This document shows, one piece after another, positions 8,175 through 17,350 of a stretch of DNA of 64,000 nt. The notes beneath the pieces are model-generated. The model worked only from the letters and a program-made list of their open reading frames with translations, was not told the origin of the DNA and did not search any database. The stretch lies in assembly GCA_903832085.1 (NCBI GenBank), contig CAIKZZ010000001.1, positions 124,001 to 188,000 of the forward strand, in the 5' to 3' direction. Each line of letters begins with the position of its first letter. Within the stretch, counting starts at the first letter, position 1. The position numbers were made by a program, and so were the translations under genes. The DNA is from an uncultured Pseudomonadota bacterium (GTDB lineage Bacteria; Pseudomonadota; Gammaproteobacteria; Steroidobacterales; Steroidobacteraceae).

Positions 8175-9092
8175 TTATCGCTTGTGATCAGGGCGCTCGC
8201 GAACTGGCAGCGGCACGCTACAGACGTCAATATGTCCAGCTGGCTTTTTATACCAAGTGTCGCGACGATTACGTCTTAGCTCAATAAGCTTCTGAAATAC
8301 AGGTGTATCAGTACGCAGCACTTCTAACGGCACACGCTCCGAAGCAGGCAGTTCAGATGCAAGGCGAACACTCTGAATTGGCATTCGCTGCTCAGGTTGC
8401 TCATAAAAGCCACTCTCACCCGTACCCCGTGGCAGCGCCGAGAGTAGCTCGATACCCGCAATCACACGTCCAACCACCGCGATATTACGGTCAAGCTGAC
8501 GTGGTGCATGGCCAATGACCGTATAAAGCTCCGTGCCAATCGCAGTCGAAGGATCCGTATCGCGGCCTACGCCCACCATTGCATAGCAGTGGATCAACCA
8601 TTCCTCGCCATCACTGCTGTTACGCGCCGCTGGAAGCCCGTTCACAAATCCGACTTCGCTCGCATACGTGTCCACATCTTTGAGGCGAACGAATGAGGAG
8701 TTAGCTGCCGGGCGTGAAAATTCTGCTGGTAGTCGCTTTTCGCCAACTTCAGGGTGGCTGTTCAAAGGATCGCCCCATTGGGCTACGAAATTATCTTGAA
8801 CCCGAGTTACGGCCAATCCGTCATACCAATGCGCTCGCACAAGTTTTTCAATATTCGCGACATGTCGCGGCGCAAATAACGGCGATAATTCTATGACTAC
8901 TCGGCCCGTGGATAGCTCCATATAGAGAGTATGGTCTGGGTCGATTGCCCGCCAATCTGTAGGTTTTGTGGCCGCAAGAAGCTCTGGCATCGTCATAGGA
9001 GCAGATGCTGTCTGCGCTTTGGCATTCTCAGAAAATGCGGTTTGGAATACAGAAACTGTAAGAATCAAGGTAAGGATGCGCGCGAAAAACAT
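8175..9092 (-). CDS. Periplasmic cyclophilin-type peptidyl-prolyl cis-trans isomerase
   Basis: A 305-residue cyclophilin-fold protein with an N-terminal signal peptide (hydrophobic residues 6-20, likely cleavage after AKA at residue 26), so it should act in the periplasm on prolyl bonds of exported proteins. The cyclophilin core is diverged: LYMELSTGRVVIELSPLFAPRHVANIEKLVR matches the first strands and helix of the fold (short motif: F-A-P-x-x-V-x-N), followed by WYDGLAVTRVQDNFVAQWGDP. About 80 residues at the C-terminus go beyond the usual domain. It starts 11 bases after the YebC-family gene and is probably co-transcribed with it. Confidence 0.78.
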   Translation of the reverse strand: MFFARILTLILTVSVFQTAFSENAKAQTASAPMTMPELLAATKPTDWRAIDPDHTLYMELSTGRVVIELSPLFAPRHVANIEKLVRAHWYDGLAVTRVQDNFVAQWGDPLNSHPEVGEKRLPAEFSRPAANSSFVRLKDVDTYASEVGFVNGLPAARNSSDGEEWLIHCYAMVGVGRDTDPSTAIGTELYTVIGHAPRQLDRNIAVVGRVIAGIELLSALPRGTGESGFYEQPEQRMPIQSVRLASELPASERVPLEVLRTDTPVFQKLIELRRNRRDTWYKKPAGHIDVCSVPLPVRERPDHKR

Positions 9093-9103
9093 AAATCAGA
9101 CCT

Positions 9104-9826
9104 TTACGCCAGCGTATGAAAAACTTTTTGGACGTCGTCATCTTGTTCAAGCTTATCAATTAACTCTAATACTTCTTTTGCATGTTCCTCGGCCACTTCC
9201 GTTGGCGTTGTACATACAAACTCTCGCTCTGCGGAGAGTGGGATTATCCCCCGCTCCTCGAGCGCCTTCTGCACCTGACCGAAGTTAGGAAACAAACAAC
9301 GAATAACCAGTTGGGGCTCACCATTTTCACCGGTACCTTCGCCCATTTCCTCTAGACCATGATCCATAAGGTATAACTCAAGCTCATCTTGATTTAACCC
9401 ATCAGGACCTAGTCGGAAGACGCCCATCTCCCGAAACTGAAAGCTCACACTACCGGAACTCGCCAGATTGCCGCCACCTTTGGAAAAATGATGCCGTACA
9501 CTCGCGACTGTACGCGTAGGGTTATCCGTAGCCGTCTCCACCAAAATGGCGACGCCATGAGGAGCGTAGCCTTCATAGATGATCTCGGTGAAATTCGCTG
9601 CATCTTTACCGGAAGCGCGCTTGATAGCAGCCTCAACTTTGTCTTTCGGCATGTTAATTGCGCGGGCATTTTGCATGCAGCGCCGCAGAGACGGGTTTGA
9701 ACTCGGGTCTGTACCGCCAGCCTTGACGGCAATGGTTATGTCCTTGGCAATGCGGTGAAACTGCTTTGCCATGCGGTTCCAACGCGCGAACATCGCATGC
9801 TTTCGAACTTCAAATATGCGGCCCAT
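9104..9826 (-). CDS. YebC/PmpR family protein (YeeN-like N-terminus)
   Basis: A 240-residue YebC/TACO1-family protein. The family has been described both as DNA-binding transcriptional regulators and as translation factors that help ribosomes through proline-rich stretches. The N-terminus reads [16 protein letters not shown] rather than the MAGHSKWANIKHRK-type start of canonical YebC, so it belongs to the YeeN-like branch. Conserved parts include [27 protein letters not shown] (summarised: N-P-x-L-R...A-x-x-x-N-M-P-K-D), [10 protein letters not shown], the NRTV-type segment [15 protein letters not shown] and [13 protein letters not shown]. It is not beside ruvC, the usual location of yebC. 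A perfect 6-bp inverted repeat lies upstream at 9853-9871. Confidence 0.85.
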   Translation of the reverse strand: MGRIFEVRKHAMFARWNRMAKQFHRIAKDITIAVKAGGTDPSSNPSLRRCMQNARAINMPKDKVEAAIKRASGKDAANFTEIIYEGYAPHGVAILVETATDNPTRTVASVRHHFSKGGGNLASSGSVSFQFREMGVFRLGPDGLNQDELELYLMDHGLEEMGEGTGENGEPQLVIRCLFPNFGQVQKALEERGIIPLSAEREFVCTTPTEVAEEHAKEVLELIDKLEQDDDVQKVFHTLA

Positions 9827-9852
9827 AGAAACCCATTATCCCTGAAACTTAG

Positions 9853-9871
9853 TGCCAAAGTCGGGCACTGC
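9853..9871. repeat. Inverted repeat upstream of the YebC-family gene
   Basis: AGTGCC and GGCACT form a perfect 6-bp inverted repeat around a 7-base centre, about 27 bases before the YebC-family start. It has no T-tract, so it is not a standard terminator. It may be an operator or a leader hairpin; nothing else supports either. Confidence 0.3.
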
Positions 9872-9970
9872 AATTGCGTAGTTTAGTGCTTTCAAGGCGA
9901 CTTGGTCGTTTTTCCGCCGCCCCAAGACAATTGACCTCACGCGCCTCGATACGCCCCTAGGTATATCGCC

Positions 9971-11650
9971 CTAACCGCCACCTAAATGGCTGTCAGCCCC
10001 TCCCGAGTAGGGCCTTGGGGCCAAAGCATCTGCTAAAAACGGCTCTGCTGCGGACCTAGCGCGCAGAAACCGCATTTTGGGAGCTTCCGCCCCCTGATGT
10101 AATGCAAGCACACGCTCTTCTGTTTCACGATCTGCCAACGTAGCTCGGTGCTGGTGCCTCAAATAGTCAAGCCAGGTAACCGTTTCGAAGCGCTCTACCC
10201 AACACGTTTGATCTCCGAGATCCTGTAAAACGCTCCAGCGACGCGCCCCATCCCGGCGGCGAATCCGCCCGAGCTCATAAATGACTTCCAAAAACCTTGG
10301 TGCGTCTGTGGTGAGAATTCGATATTCCGTCGAAATCACAATCGGACCTGCTTCGGGTTCCAGCCCAGTGATACCCGGAACATCCCCTGCAAGACGTAGC
10401 GGATCAAGTTTCACAAGACTCGCTGGATGCATCGGCCAACGCTGCACAAGAAAACATGAGGCCACCAGTAAGGTACCAGCCGCTGTAAGACTGATAGATA
10501 GTCCCACAGTCTCTGCCAACTCACCCCAAAGCCAACTTCCGAGTGCCACACCACCGAAAGCAGCTGTCTGATAAATGGCTAATGTACGTCCTACGACCCA
10601 CCGAGGGGCTGACGTTTGAGTTGAAATATTTAGCGTTGAGAACGACAGAACCCACGCAGCGCCCGCGAACAATAACGCGATCACTGACAGAAGCATTAGC
10701 TGGCTTTGTGCAACAACAATAGTCGCAATGCCAAAAATTAGTGACCCCGACGTGACAATCGTATTGCTGTCGTACGACCTCCGCAGCCAAGTACTGCCTA
10801 GAGCGCCACCCACCGCACCTACGCCAAAAGACCCGAGCAGAAAGCCAAACGTCATCGGCCCCCCTACAAGCAGGTCTCTAGCAATCAGTGGAATAGTTGC
10901 CCAGATGCCACTTCCAAACAGGCCAAAGATAAAACTTCTGATCAGTACAGTTTTGATGGCTGGTGATAGCCTCGCATACCGCAAGCCTGTGCCTAAGGCA
11001 GCAACAATACTCTCAGGGGGAAGTATTGGTTCTGCTCTCCGACGACGCCAACGAGCCAATACAATGATCAGGCCAGTATATGAAAGGGTATTAAATAGAA
11101 AGGCTGCCTGAGATCCAGACGTTGCTACGATAAATCCACCAATAGCCGGACCGACGGTTCGAGCGATATTGAAACTGATAGCGTTTAACGAAACAGCAGC
11201 TGGTAGGTGTTTGGTCGCAACCTGCTCGCCAACTGATGACTGCCATGCTGGACCATATAAAGCGCTACCGCAGCCTAGCAAAAACGTAAAACCGAGCAGC
11301 GACCATGGAGACAGCCCCTTATTAAATGCAAGTGCCGTCAGTAATGCTGAAGTGACACCCATGATAGCAATCGCTAAAAGCATCACTGAACGCCGATCCC
11401 AAATATCTGCCACCGCCCCGGCCGGTATCGACAAGAGCATAACGGGCAATGCACTCGCGCCCTGTACAAAAGCCACCATGTTGGATGAAGGCGTCAGTGA
11501 GACCATTAACCAGGCTGCACCAACGGTCTGTACCAGAGTCCCAATATTAGATAGAAGGCTTGCAAACCACAGCGAAGAGAAAATCCCCTTTCTCAAAGGC
11601 GCAAGGGCGGCTAAGACCCAAGACTCTGTAGGCTGCTGCAAAACACTCAC
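9971..11650 (-). CDS. MFS exporter (EntS-like MFS_3 family) with C-terminal alpha/beta domain
   Basis: A 559-residue protein. Residues about 15-415 form the 10-12 helix transporter domain of the MFS_3/EntS-like family; the cytoplasmic loop motif GAVADIWDRRSVML between helices 2 and 3 is the MFS signature. The remaining 130 residues (from about 430) are hydrophilic and resemble the dimeric alpha/beta barrel (ABM-like) domain often attached to these transporters, with VIYELGRIRRRDGARRW and VERFETVTWLDYLRHQHR. Substrate is unknown; relatives export siderophores or drugs. The GTG start at 11650 is preceded by AAGAG at six bases. The gene stands alone between the YebC pair and the MAPEG gene. Confidence 0.83.
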   Translation of the reverse strand: MSVLQQPTESWVLAALAPLRKGIFSSLWFASLLSNIGTLVQTVGAAWLMVSLTPSSNMVAFVQGASALPVMLLSIPAGAVADIWDRRSVMLLAIAIMGVTSALLTALAFNKGLSPWSLLGFTFLLGCGSALYGPAWQSSVGEQVATKHLPAAVSLNAISFNIARTVGPAIGGFIVATSGSQAAFLFNTLSYTGLIIVLARWRRRRAEPILPPESIVAALGTGLRYARLSPAIKTVLIRSFIFGLFGSGIWATIPLIARDLLVGGPMTFGFLLGSFGVGAVGGALGSTWLRRSYDSNTIVTSGSLIFGIATIVVAQSQLMLLSVIALLFAGAAWVLSFSTLNISTQTSAPRWVVGRTLAIYQTAAFGGVALGSWLWGELAETVGLSISLTAAGTLLVASCFLVQRWPMHPASLVKLDPLRLAGDVPGITGLEPEAGPIVISTEYRILTTDAPRFLEVIYELGRIRRRDGARRWSVLQDLGDQTCWVERFETVTWLDYLRHQHRATLADRETEERVLALHQGAEAPKMRFLRARSAAEPFLADALAPRPYSGGADSHLGGG

Positions 11651-11698
11651 ATAGAACTCTTGTGTATCACAATGGTCCGATCAAGAATCACATTATTT

Positions 11699-12130
11699 TC
11701 AGTAGCCGCGCCACAACTCTTTTACAAAAAGCAGCCACATGGAAAACATACACAGCGTACTTATGACATAAACAATCGCTCGGTGCTGTGCGTCATTATA
11801 GGTAAGAGAAATTACACTATGTAGATACCGAAGGCCCACAAACACCCACGCGAGATATAGCTGTATACGCGTCACATGATCAGTTACGACATCAAGCGTT
11901 GCAATAATTAAAAATAATATTGGTTCTTTAAAAAGACTGCTCAGGTTATCTGCAACAGGGTTTCCTAAAAGAAGAGCGTCTATATCGTCAGAGATTTTTA
12001 TAGAATGTGAATCAGCGCCTCGCTCGCGGGCCTCGCTGAACCATGTCATAACAACATGCACCCAAACGGTTGCAATCAAAACGATCAGCATTGCCATGGG
12101 CCACGCGATCGAAATAGGGAACGGGGGCAT
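11699..12130 (-). CDS. MAPEG-family membrane protein
   Basis: A 143-residue membrane protein with four hydrophobic helices. The pattern NLSSLFKEPILFL, then a helix, then AWVFVGLRYLHSVISLTYND matches the MAPEG fold (membrane-associated proteins in eicosanoid and glutathione metabolism), where the N-x-x-E-x-P and R-x-x-H-S segments are conserved. Bacterial members are mostly uncharacterised. The ATG is well supported by AGAGGAG five bases upstream (12136-12142), one of the strongest ribosome-binding sites in the window, and a TATACT box at 12154-12159 may be its -10 element. Confidence 0.78.
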   Translation of the reverse strand: MPPFPISIAWPMAMLIVLIATVWVHVVMTWFSEARERGADSHSIKISDDIDALLLGNPVADNLSSLFKEPILFLIIATLDVVTDHVTRIQLYLAWVFVGLRYLHSVISLTYNDAQHRAIVYVISTLCMFSMWLLFVKELWRGY

Positions 12131-12192
12131 GTAAGCTCCTCTTGCTTAGCGAGAGTATACCTTTTGCGATCTACTTAACCCTCGTTGGTTCT

Positions 12193-12229
12193 AATAAAAA
12201 CCTTAGCCCCATATTATGAGCAACTGGGG
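12193..12229 (-). terminator. Weak candidate terminator after the DUF3106 gene
   Basis: On the minus strand CCCCA and TGGGG pair around a 13-base loop about 37 bases past the DUF3106 stop, and a TTTTTATT run follows after a six-base gap. The short stem, large loop and offset T-run make this only a possible terminator. Confidence 0.25.
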
Positions 12230-12265
12230 ATTAAACCAGTGACGATTTTTTGCTTCTATACGTAA

Positions 12266-12769
12266 TCACTGCGCAGGCGCCATCTCTTGCCAGCGCTTCA
12301 GCAACAACTGCTGGTCAGAGACAGGGCGCGCCTTAAATTGAGCAGCATGGACGCGAACTTGCTCTTGTCGATCTGCCGATAGCATCTTCAGCTGTTCTAG
12401 ATGGGCACGCATGGCCTCGCGCTGTGACGAGGACAATGCTCGCCATTGATCAAATCGCTCGCCTGCGGTCTGTCGCGAAGTTGGATCAAGCATATGCCAT
12501 CGCAAACTAGCCTCCGCAAGCGCAGCTTGTCGATTCGGCAGCAGCTGACTCCATGATTTTTCATATTTTTTGAGCAAGGCTTGCTGGTCCGGTGACAGCT
12601 CAGACCAAAATACGACTCGGACCGGCTCATCAGCTCGTACTTTTGAGATATGCAGACTACACACACAGCATACTGCGACCATCAGTACCACTGTCGAAAT
12701 CCACGTGCGGCAAAGAGTGCGCGATGATGCAGCGAAGATTCGCTGCGCTCTGAGACTAAAGTGATTCAT
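12266..12769 (-). CDS. DUF3106-family exported protein
   Basis: A 167-residue protein with one hydrophobic N-terminal segment (about residues 22-42) that is either a signal peptide ending near KVRADEP or an anchor. The rest is helical, charged and built from repeated W/L-x-x-L-x-x-x-Q patterns: SELSPDQQALLKKYEKSW, RWRAL-like QWRALSSSQREAM and LSADRQEQVRVHAAQF, typical of DUF3106. The function is unknown. I chose the ATG at 12769 because it overlaps the end of the upstream small membrane-protein gene by 14 bases; an in-frame ATG at 12814 would reach further into that gene. Confidence 0.7.
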   Translation of the reverse strand: MNHFSLRAQRIFAASSRTLCRTWISTVVLMVAVCCVCSLHISKVRADEPVRVVFWSELSPDQQALLKKYEKSWSQLLPNRQAALAEASLRWHMLDPTSRQTAGERFDQWRALSSSQREAMRAHLEQLKMLSADRQEQVRVHAAQFKARPVSDQQLLLKRWQEMAPAQ

Positions 12770-13025
12770 TGGCGGCCCAGTCATAAAAGTCTGGCGCATG
12801 CTCATAAAGCGCAAGATCGTCTAAAGACAATAGGATCTCAGAATCGTCCAACGGACTTAATTCATCTGCGACATGGGCTATCTGGTAGCGAGCCATGAGA
12901 ACGGCACCGAGCAGTGCAAGCGCTATTCCAGACGCGCTTATCGCCAGCCAACGGCTTGGGGTCCTAAACCGATAACGCTCATCCCTTTCGGCTAGACCTT
13001 TGAAGTTATTTGAGTTTCGGTTCAT
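12756..13025 (-). CDS. Small single-pass membrane protein, DUF3619-like
   Basis: An 89-residue protein with a basic N-terminus, one transmembrane helix (about residues 28-46) and an acidic tail containing the pattern LLSLDDLALYEHAPDFYDW. Position and shape (short TM protein just before a DUF3106 gene, acidic L-x-x-D-L-x-L-Y...DFY-x-W tail) resemble DUF3619 proteins, which often follow an ECF sigma factor gene. No sigma factor gene is present here: priA begins divergently 221 bases away. The ATG at 13025 is preferred; a TTG at 13034 is possible. Confidence 0.5.
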   Translation of the reverse strand: MNRNSNNFKGLAERDERYRFRTPSRWLAISASGIALALLGAVLMARYQIAHVADELSPLDDSEILLSLDDLALYEHAPDFYDWAANESL

Positions 13026-13245
13026 GGCTGGCAACTATCTAAAAGACTAAAGCAGGGCGACAGATTACTAGTGGCCCCATTGTGCATCATGACTTGCACA
13101 CGCCCGCTATCGCTGACAGCTTAGCCGCAGGATGGCGTACGCTATAACGGCGTCATATAGCGCCCAAAAAGGGCAAGATGACGTATTGTACTGGCACCTC
13201 CGCCAGCGATCACGATAACTACAAGTTGTTGATTAGTATACTAAA

Positions 13246-15462
13246 GTGTCCATAACGCGCTCACCATCCAGCATTTTGCGCGTGGCTATCGATACGCCAC
13301 TACGCAAGCTGTTTGATTATTTGCCTCCAGCCGGAACAGACCTGGAATCACTACAAGTGGGGACACGTCTGCGTGTCCCCTTTGGGCGGCAGACTGTGCT
13401 TGGGATCCTTACAGAGGTTGCGAACCACTCCGAGGTACCGGCAAATAAACTGCGCTGCGCCCTAGAAATTCTTGATACCGAGCCCGTGCTTGATGCTGCT
13501 TGCTTCGAGCTCGTGCGCTGGGCAGCCCAGTACTACCATCACCCCATTGGCGAGGCATTTGCTGCGGCACTACCGACGCTGCTACGTCAGGGTCGGCCAC
13601 TGACGGCCACAGAGCTCCGCTGGGGCCTATCTGATAGTGGTCGCACAGAGTCCTTGGCAACACCGCGCCTAGGGAAGCGGCAGATAGAGTTGCTAGCCAT
13701 TTTAAGGTCTGCGGCGACAGTCGGGGCTGATGCGATAAGCCCATTAGGCAGTGGTGGGCACGCCGCATTACGAGGATTTATAGAACGTGGCTGGGTGCTA
13801 GAGAGCACGATTGACGCCTCCGATATAAGTAACCCTTATAACGAAATCAGCCCAAGCCCTACGCTAAATGCAGCGCAGTCACTAGCCGTTGATGAGATTT
13901 GTGAATCACTAAATCAATTCCAACCTTTCTTACTATACGGCGTTACCGGTAGCGGCAAGACTGAGGTTTATCTACAGGCCATCGCTAAAGTACTTGCTCG
14001 TGGTGATCAAGCGCTAGTACTAGTCCCAGAAATTGCGCTGACCCCTCAAGCTATCGCGCGCTTCCGCCAACGGTTCACAGTACCATTGGCCGTGCTCCAC
14101 TCGGCAATGACCGACCTTGAGCGACTCAAAATGTGGCGCGCGGCACGCAATGGCAGCGCTCCATTGATCATAGGCACGCGCTCTGCAATCTTCGTTCCAT
14201 TAGCGCGCCCTGGAATCATTATTGTCGATGAAGAGCATGACGGCTCTTACAAACAGCAAGAAGGATTCCGTTATTCGGCACGCGATTTAGCAATCCTGAG
14301 GGCGCAAAGAAGCGGCATTCCAGTCGTTCTTGGATCTGCAACACCAGCGCTTGAATCGCTACATGCAGCAAATATGTCGCGCTATAAAAAACTTGTGCTA
14401 CCGCAACGCGCTGGAGCAGCTGTACAGCCGCATATCTCGATAATAGACCTAAAACTTCATGAATCTCGGCAAGGGATTGCGACTCCAAGCGTACTTGCCA
14501 TTGAAAGACACCTGCAAGCAGGTGGACAGGTGTTGATCTATCTCAATCGTCGCGGGTTTGCTCCAGCACTTTACTGCACTGGTTGTGGCTGGACTGCTCC
14601 TTGCCCCCAGTGTGACGCACGATTGACACTTCACCTAAAGTCACATGAGCTAACGTGCCATCACTGCGGGGCGCGTCAAGCGGTGCCGTATGCCTGCCCA
14701 GCATGTGCTACCGAACTAAAACCAATGGGTCAGGGCACTGAGAGAGTGGAAGACACACTCGATGAGTTGTTCAAGGGAGTCCCGGTCGTTCGAATCGACA
14801 GAGACACCATCACCAATCGAGATGAAATCGAAGCGGCTCTAGACCGTGTACATACTGGCGACGCGCGCATCCTGGTTGGCACTCAAATGTTAACCAAAGG
14901 ACATGATTTTCCTAACGTGACTCTTGTGGTCATTTTGAATGCAGACCAAGGGCTGTTCGGAACAGATTTTCGTGCCAGCGAGCGCCTTGCGCAAAATATC
15001 GTTCAGGTCGCCGGACGAGCGGGTCGCGCCAGCCGGCCTGGTGAAGTACTGGTCCAAACCGCTTGCCCTGAACACCCCCTACTCGTGAGCCTCTTACAGA
15101 GCGGCTATGAAGGTTTCGCGGAAACCGCCCTTCTGGAACGATCCAATGCGGGTTGGCCACCTTATTCGCGCCTGGCTTTGCTACGGGCTGATGCTCCACA
15201 AAAAGACTCCGTGATGGCTTTTCTCTCTGCTGCATGCGCTGAGGCACAGCGCCTACCGCTCAGGGACCTACGGCTGCTAGGACCAGCGCCAGCAGCCATG
15301 GAACGCAGAGCAGGCCGATATCGCGCCCAGCTACTACTAGAAGGCCCAGACCGAGGGGCGCTACATCAGCTACTTAGGGAGTGGCTACCCTTGATCGAGA
15401 CTCTAAAAGAGGCGCGCAAGATTCGTTGGTCCGTGGACGTAGACCCCTTGGAAACAAGTTAA
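13246..15462 (+). CDS. priA: Primosomal replication restart helicase
   Basis: A 738-residue 3'-5' superfamily 2 helicase that recognises stalled forks and D-loops and reloads the replicative helicase. The N-terminal 3'-end-binding domain starts with VAIDTPLRKLFDYLPP. Walker A is YGVTGSGKTEVY near residue 231, the DEAH-type box is VDEEHDGSY near 326, and the two zinc sites are formed by the Cys pairs between residues about 441 and 485 (CTGCGW, CPQCD, CHHCG, CPACA). The helicase C-terminal motif VAGRAGRASRPG follows. The start is GTG with little ribosome-binding signal. argS follows after 107 bases, a common gammaproteobacterial order. Confidence 0.96.
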   Translation: MSITRSPSSILRVAIDTPLRKLFDYLPPAGTDLESLQVGTRLRVPFGRQTVLGILTEVANHSEVPANKLRCALEILDTEPVLDAACFELVRWAAQYYHHPIGEAFAAALPTLLRQGRPLTATELRWGLSDSGRTESLATPRLGKRQIELLAILRSAATVGADAISPLGSGGHAALRGFIERGWVLESTIDASDISNPYNEISPSPTLNAAQSLAVDEICESLNQFQPFLLYGVTGSGKTEVYLQAIAKVLARGDQALVLVPEIALTPQAIARFRQRFTVPLAVLHSAMTDLERLKMWRAARNGSAPLIIGTRSAIFVPLARPGIIIVDEEHDGSYKQQEGFRYSARDLAILRAQRSGIPVVLGSATPALESLHAANMSRYKKLVLPQRAGAAVQPHISIIDLKLHESRQGIATPSVLAIERHLQAGGQVLIYLNRRGFAPALYCTGCGWTAPCPQCDARLTLHLKSHELTCHHCGARQAVPYACPACATELKPMGQGTERVEDTLDELFKGVPVVRIDRDTITNRDEIEAALDRVHTGDARILVGTQMLTKGHDFPNVTLVVILNADQGLFGTDFRASERLAQNIVQVAGRAGRASRPGEVLVQTACPEHPLLVSLLQSGYEGFAETALLERSNAGWPPYSRLALLRADAPQKDSVMAFLSAACAEAQRLPLRDLRLLGPAPAAMERRAGRYRAQLLLEGPDRGALHQLLREWLPLIETLKEARKIRWSVDVDPLETS

Positions 15463-15569
15463 CTAGCCGGAACCCAGTGTGCACAGATACAGCAGCGCAT
15501 CAAGAACCGTTTGATTCCGGTAAACTGGCCCGGAGTTACTAGCGTCTATTCACCTTTGCGGGAATTGTC

Positions 15570-17348
15570 TTGAAAGCCACGATCGAACGACTCATCAGCG
15601 CCGCACTCGTTGCACTGCCATCGGAACTGCTGAGCTCGAACGCAAACGCCATCAAGCCTGAAGTAGAACGCACGCGCGATACGTCCCATGGCGACTATGC
15701 GACCAACATCGCAATGCGCCTAGCAAAAAGCGTCCGTCTGAATCCAAAGGCATTCGCCGCGGAACTCATCAAGGCGCTCCCAGAGCACCCTGACGTGGCG
15801 CGCGTAGAAATTGCCGGTCCAGGCTTCATCAATTTTCATCTAACAGCTAACGCATACCACAACGAAATAAGACGAGTGCTAGACCTACAAAGCACCTACG
15901 GCCGTGCTGATCCCAACACACGCCCGAGTATCTTGCTCGAATTTGTCTCTGCCAATCCCACCGGCCCATTACACGTAGGCCATGGACGCCACGCCGCTTA
16001 TGGCGCAGCGCTTGGCAACCTACTTGCCGCGATTGGACACACCGTTACCCGTGAGTTCTATATCAATGATGCCGGGCGTCAGGTCGATATTTTAGGCTTA
16101 AGTGTCTGGATCCGCTATCTCGAACATTTCGGTGAGGCTCTCCCATTCCCAGCAAACGGCTATAAGGGGGCCTACCTGGCACCAATTGCCACTAGTCTCG
16201 CCGCTACAGCAAATAAAGAATTTTTCCGCGGCGCTGCCTCCATCGTTGCTGACCTACCGGCTGACGAAGCCAACGGAGGCGACAAGGACCTCTATGTTGA
16301 CGCCCTCATCGCACGAGCCCGTAGCTTACTTGGCGAACTTGGTTTTCAAGCAATTGTTAATCACGCCCTAAACGGCATGCTAGCTGATATGCGCGCCGAT
16401 CTAGAAGCCATGGGCGTCCACTTTGACAAATGGTTCTCGGAACGCTCGCTTACAACATCCGGCGCCATTGATTCCGCGCTGGATCGGCTTGAGAAAAGCG
16501 GTAACACATATCGAAAAGATGGAGCTATCTGGTTTAAAGCGACTTCTTTCGGTGACGACGAAGATCGTGTGGTCGAACGTGAGAATGGGATACGCACCTA
16601 TTTTGCCTCAGACATTGCTTATCACCTGAACAAACGTGTCCGCGGATATTCACACCTCATCGATGTGTTAGGAGCGGATCACCATGGCTATGTCGCGCGC
16701 GTACGTGGCGGGCTTGCGGCCATGGGTGAGCCTCCAGAAAGCCTAGAAGTGGCCCTACTGCAACTCGTAAACCTGTACCGAGGTGACGAAAAAGTCGCTA
16801 TGGGGAAACGCGAAGGGAACTTCGTTACTCTCAGACAGCTGCGCGAAGAGGTTGGTAATGATGCCTGTCGCTTTTACTACGTCTCTCGTTCCCATGACCA
16901 GCAGCTAGATTTTGACCTCGAGCTCGCTAAACGACGCACCACGGATAATCCAGTTTTTTACATTCAATATGCGCATGCACGCGTAGCTAGTGTATTTAGG
17001 CAATTAGTTGAGCGTGATTTAATACACGATGAGAAAGTCGGCTATGGTGCTTTAAATCGACTAGCGCAGGATCATGAGCATAAGCTGATGGTCACCGTCA
17101 CGCGCTACCCAGAAATTATCGATTTAGCAGCAGCAACGCGCACCCCGCACACGCTTGTAAACTACCTAAGAGAACTTGCAACAGATTTCCATGCGGCTTA
17201 TGCAGCGGGCAACGAAAACGCTGCTCATCGGTTTATTGTTGATGACGCTGAACTGCGCAATGCACGCTTAAGCTTAGTTCTCGCGGCCCGCCAAGTCATA
17301 CGTAACGGTCTCGATATCCTGGGGGTCTCTGCTCCGCAGACGATGTAA
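15570..17348 (+). CDS. argS: Arginine-tRNA ligase
   Basis: A 592-residue class Ia aminoacyl-tRNA synthetase that charges tRNA-Arg. The HIGH motif is LHVGHGRHAAYG near residue 136, after the conserved FVSANPTGP; the KMSKS position holds MGKREGNFVTL near 411, the lysine-poor variant usual in ArgS. The N-terminal additional domain and the C-terminal DALR anticodon domain are complete. Translation appears to start at a TTG at 15570; the next residues line up with the family N-terminus. The SPOR gene follows after two bases, so the two are co-transcribed. Confidence 0.96.
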   Translation: MKATIERLISAALVALPSELLSSNANAIKPEVERTRDTSHGDYATNIAMRLAKSVRLNPKAFAAELIKALPEHPDVARVEIAGPGFINFHLTANAYHNEIRRVLDLQSTYGRADPNTRPSILLEFVSANPTGPLHVGHGRHAAYGAALGNLLAAIGHTVTREFYINDAGRQVDILGLSVWIRYLEHFGEALPFPANGYKGAYLAPIATSLAATANKEFFRGAASIVADLPADEANGGDKDLYVDALIARARSLLGELGFQAIVNHALNGMLADMRADLEAMGVHFDKWFSERSLTTSGAIDSALDRLEKSGNTYRKDGAIWFKATSFGDDEDRVVERENGIRTYFASDIAYHLNKRVRGYSHLIDVLGADHHGYVARVRGGLAAMGEPPESLEVALLQLVNLYRGDEKVAMGKREGNFVTLRQLREEVGNDACRFYYVSRSHDQQLDFDLELAKRRTTDNPVFYIQYAHARVASVFRQLVERDLIHDEKVGYGALNRLAQDHEHKLMVTVTRYPEIIDLAAATRTPHTLVNYLRELATDFHAAYAAGNENAAHRFIVDDAELRNARLSLVLAARQVIRNGLDILGVSAPQTM

Positions 17349-17350
17349 CT

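Noticed and set aside
13140..13245. GCCC-AAAAA-GGGC hairpin upstream of priA
   Set aside because: Four-base stem without a T-run; not separable from chance.
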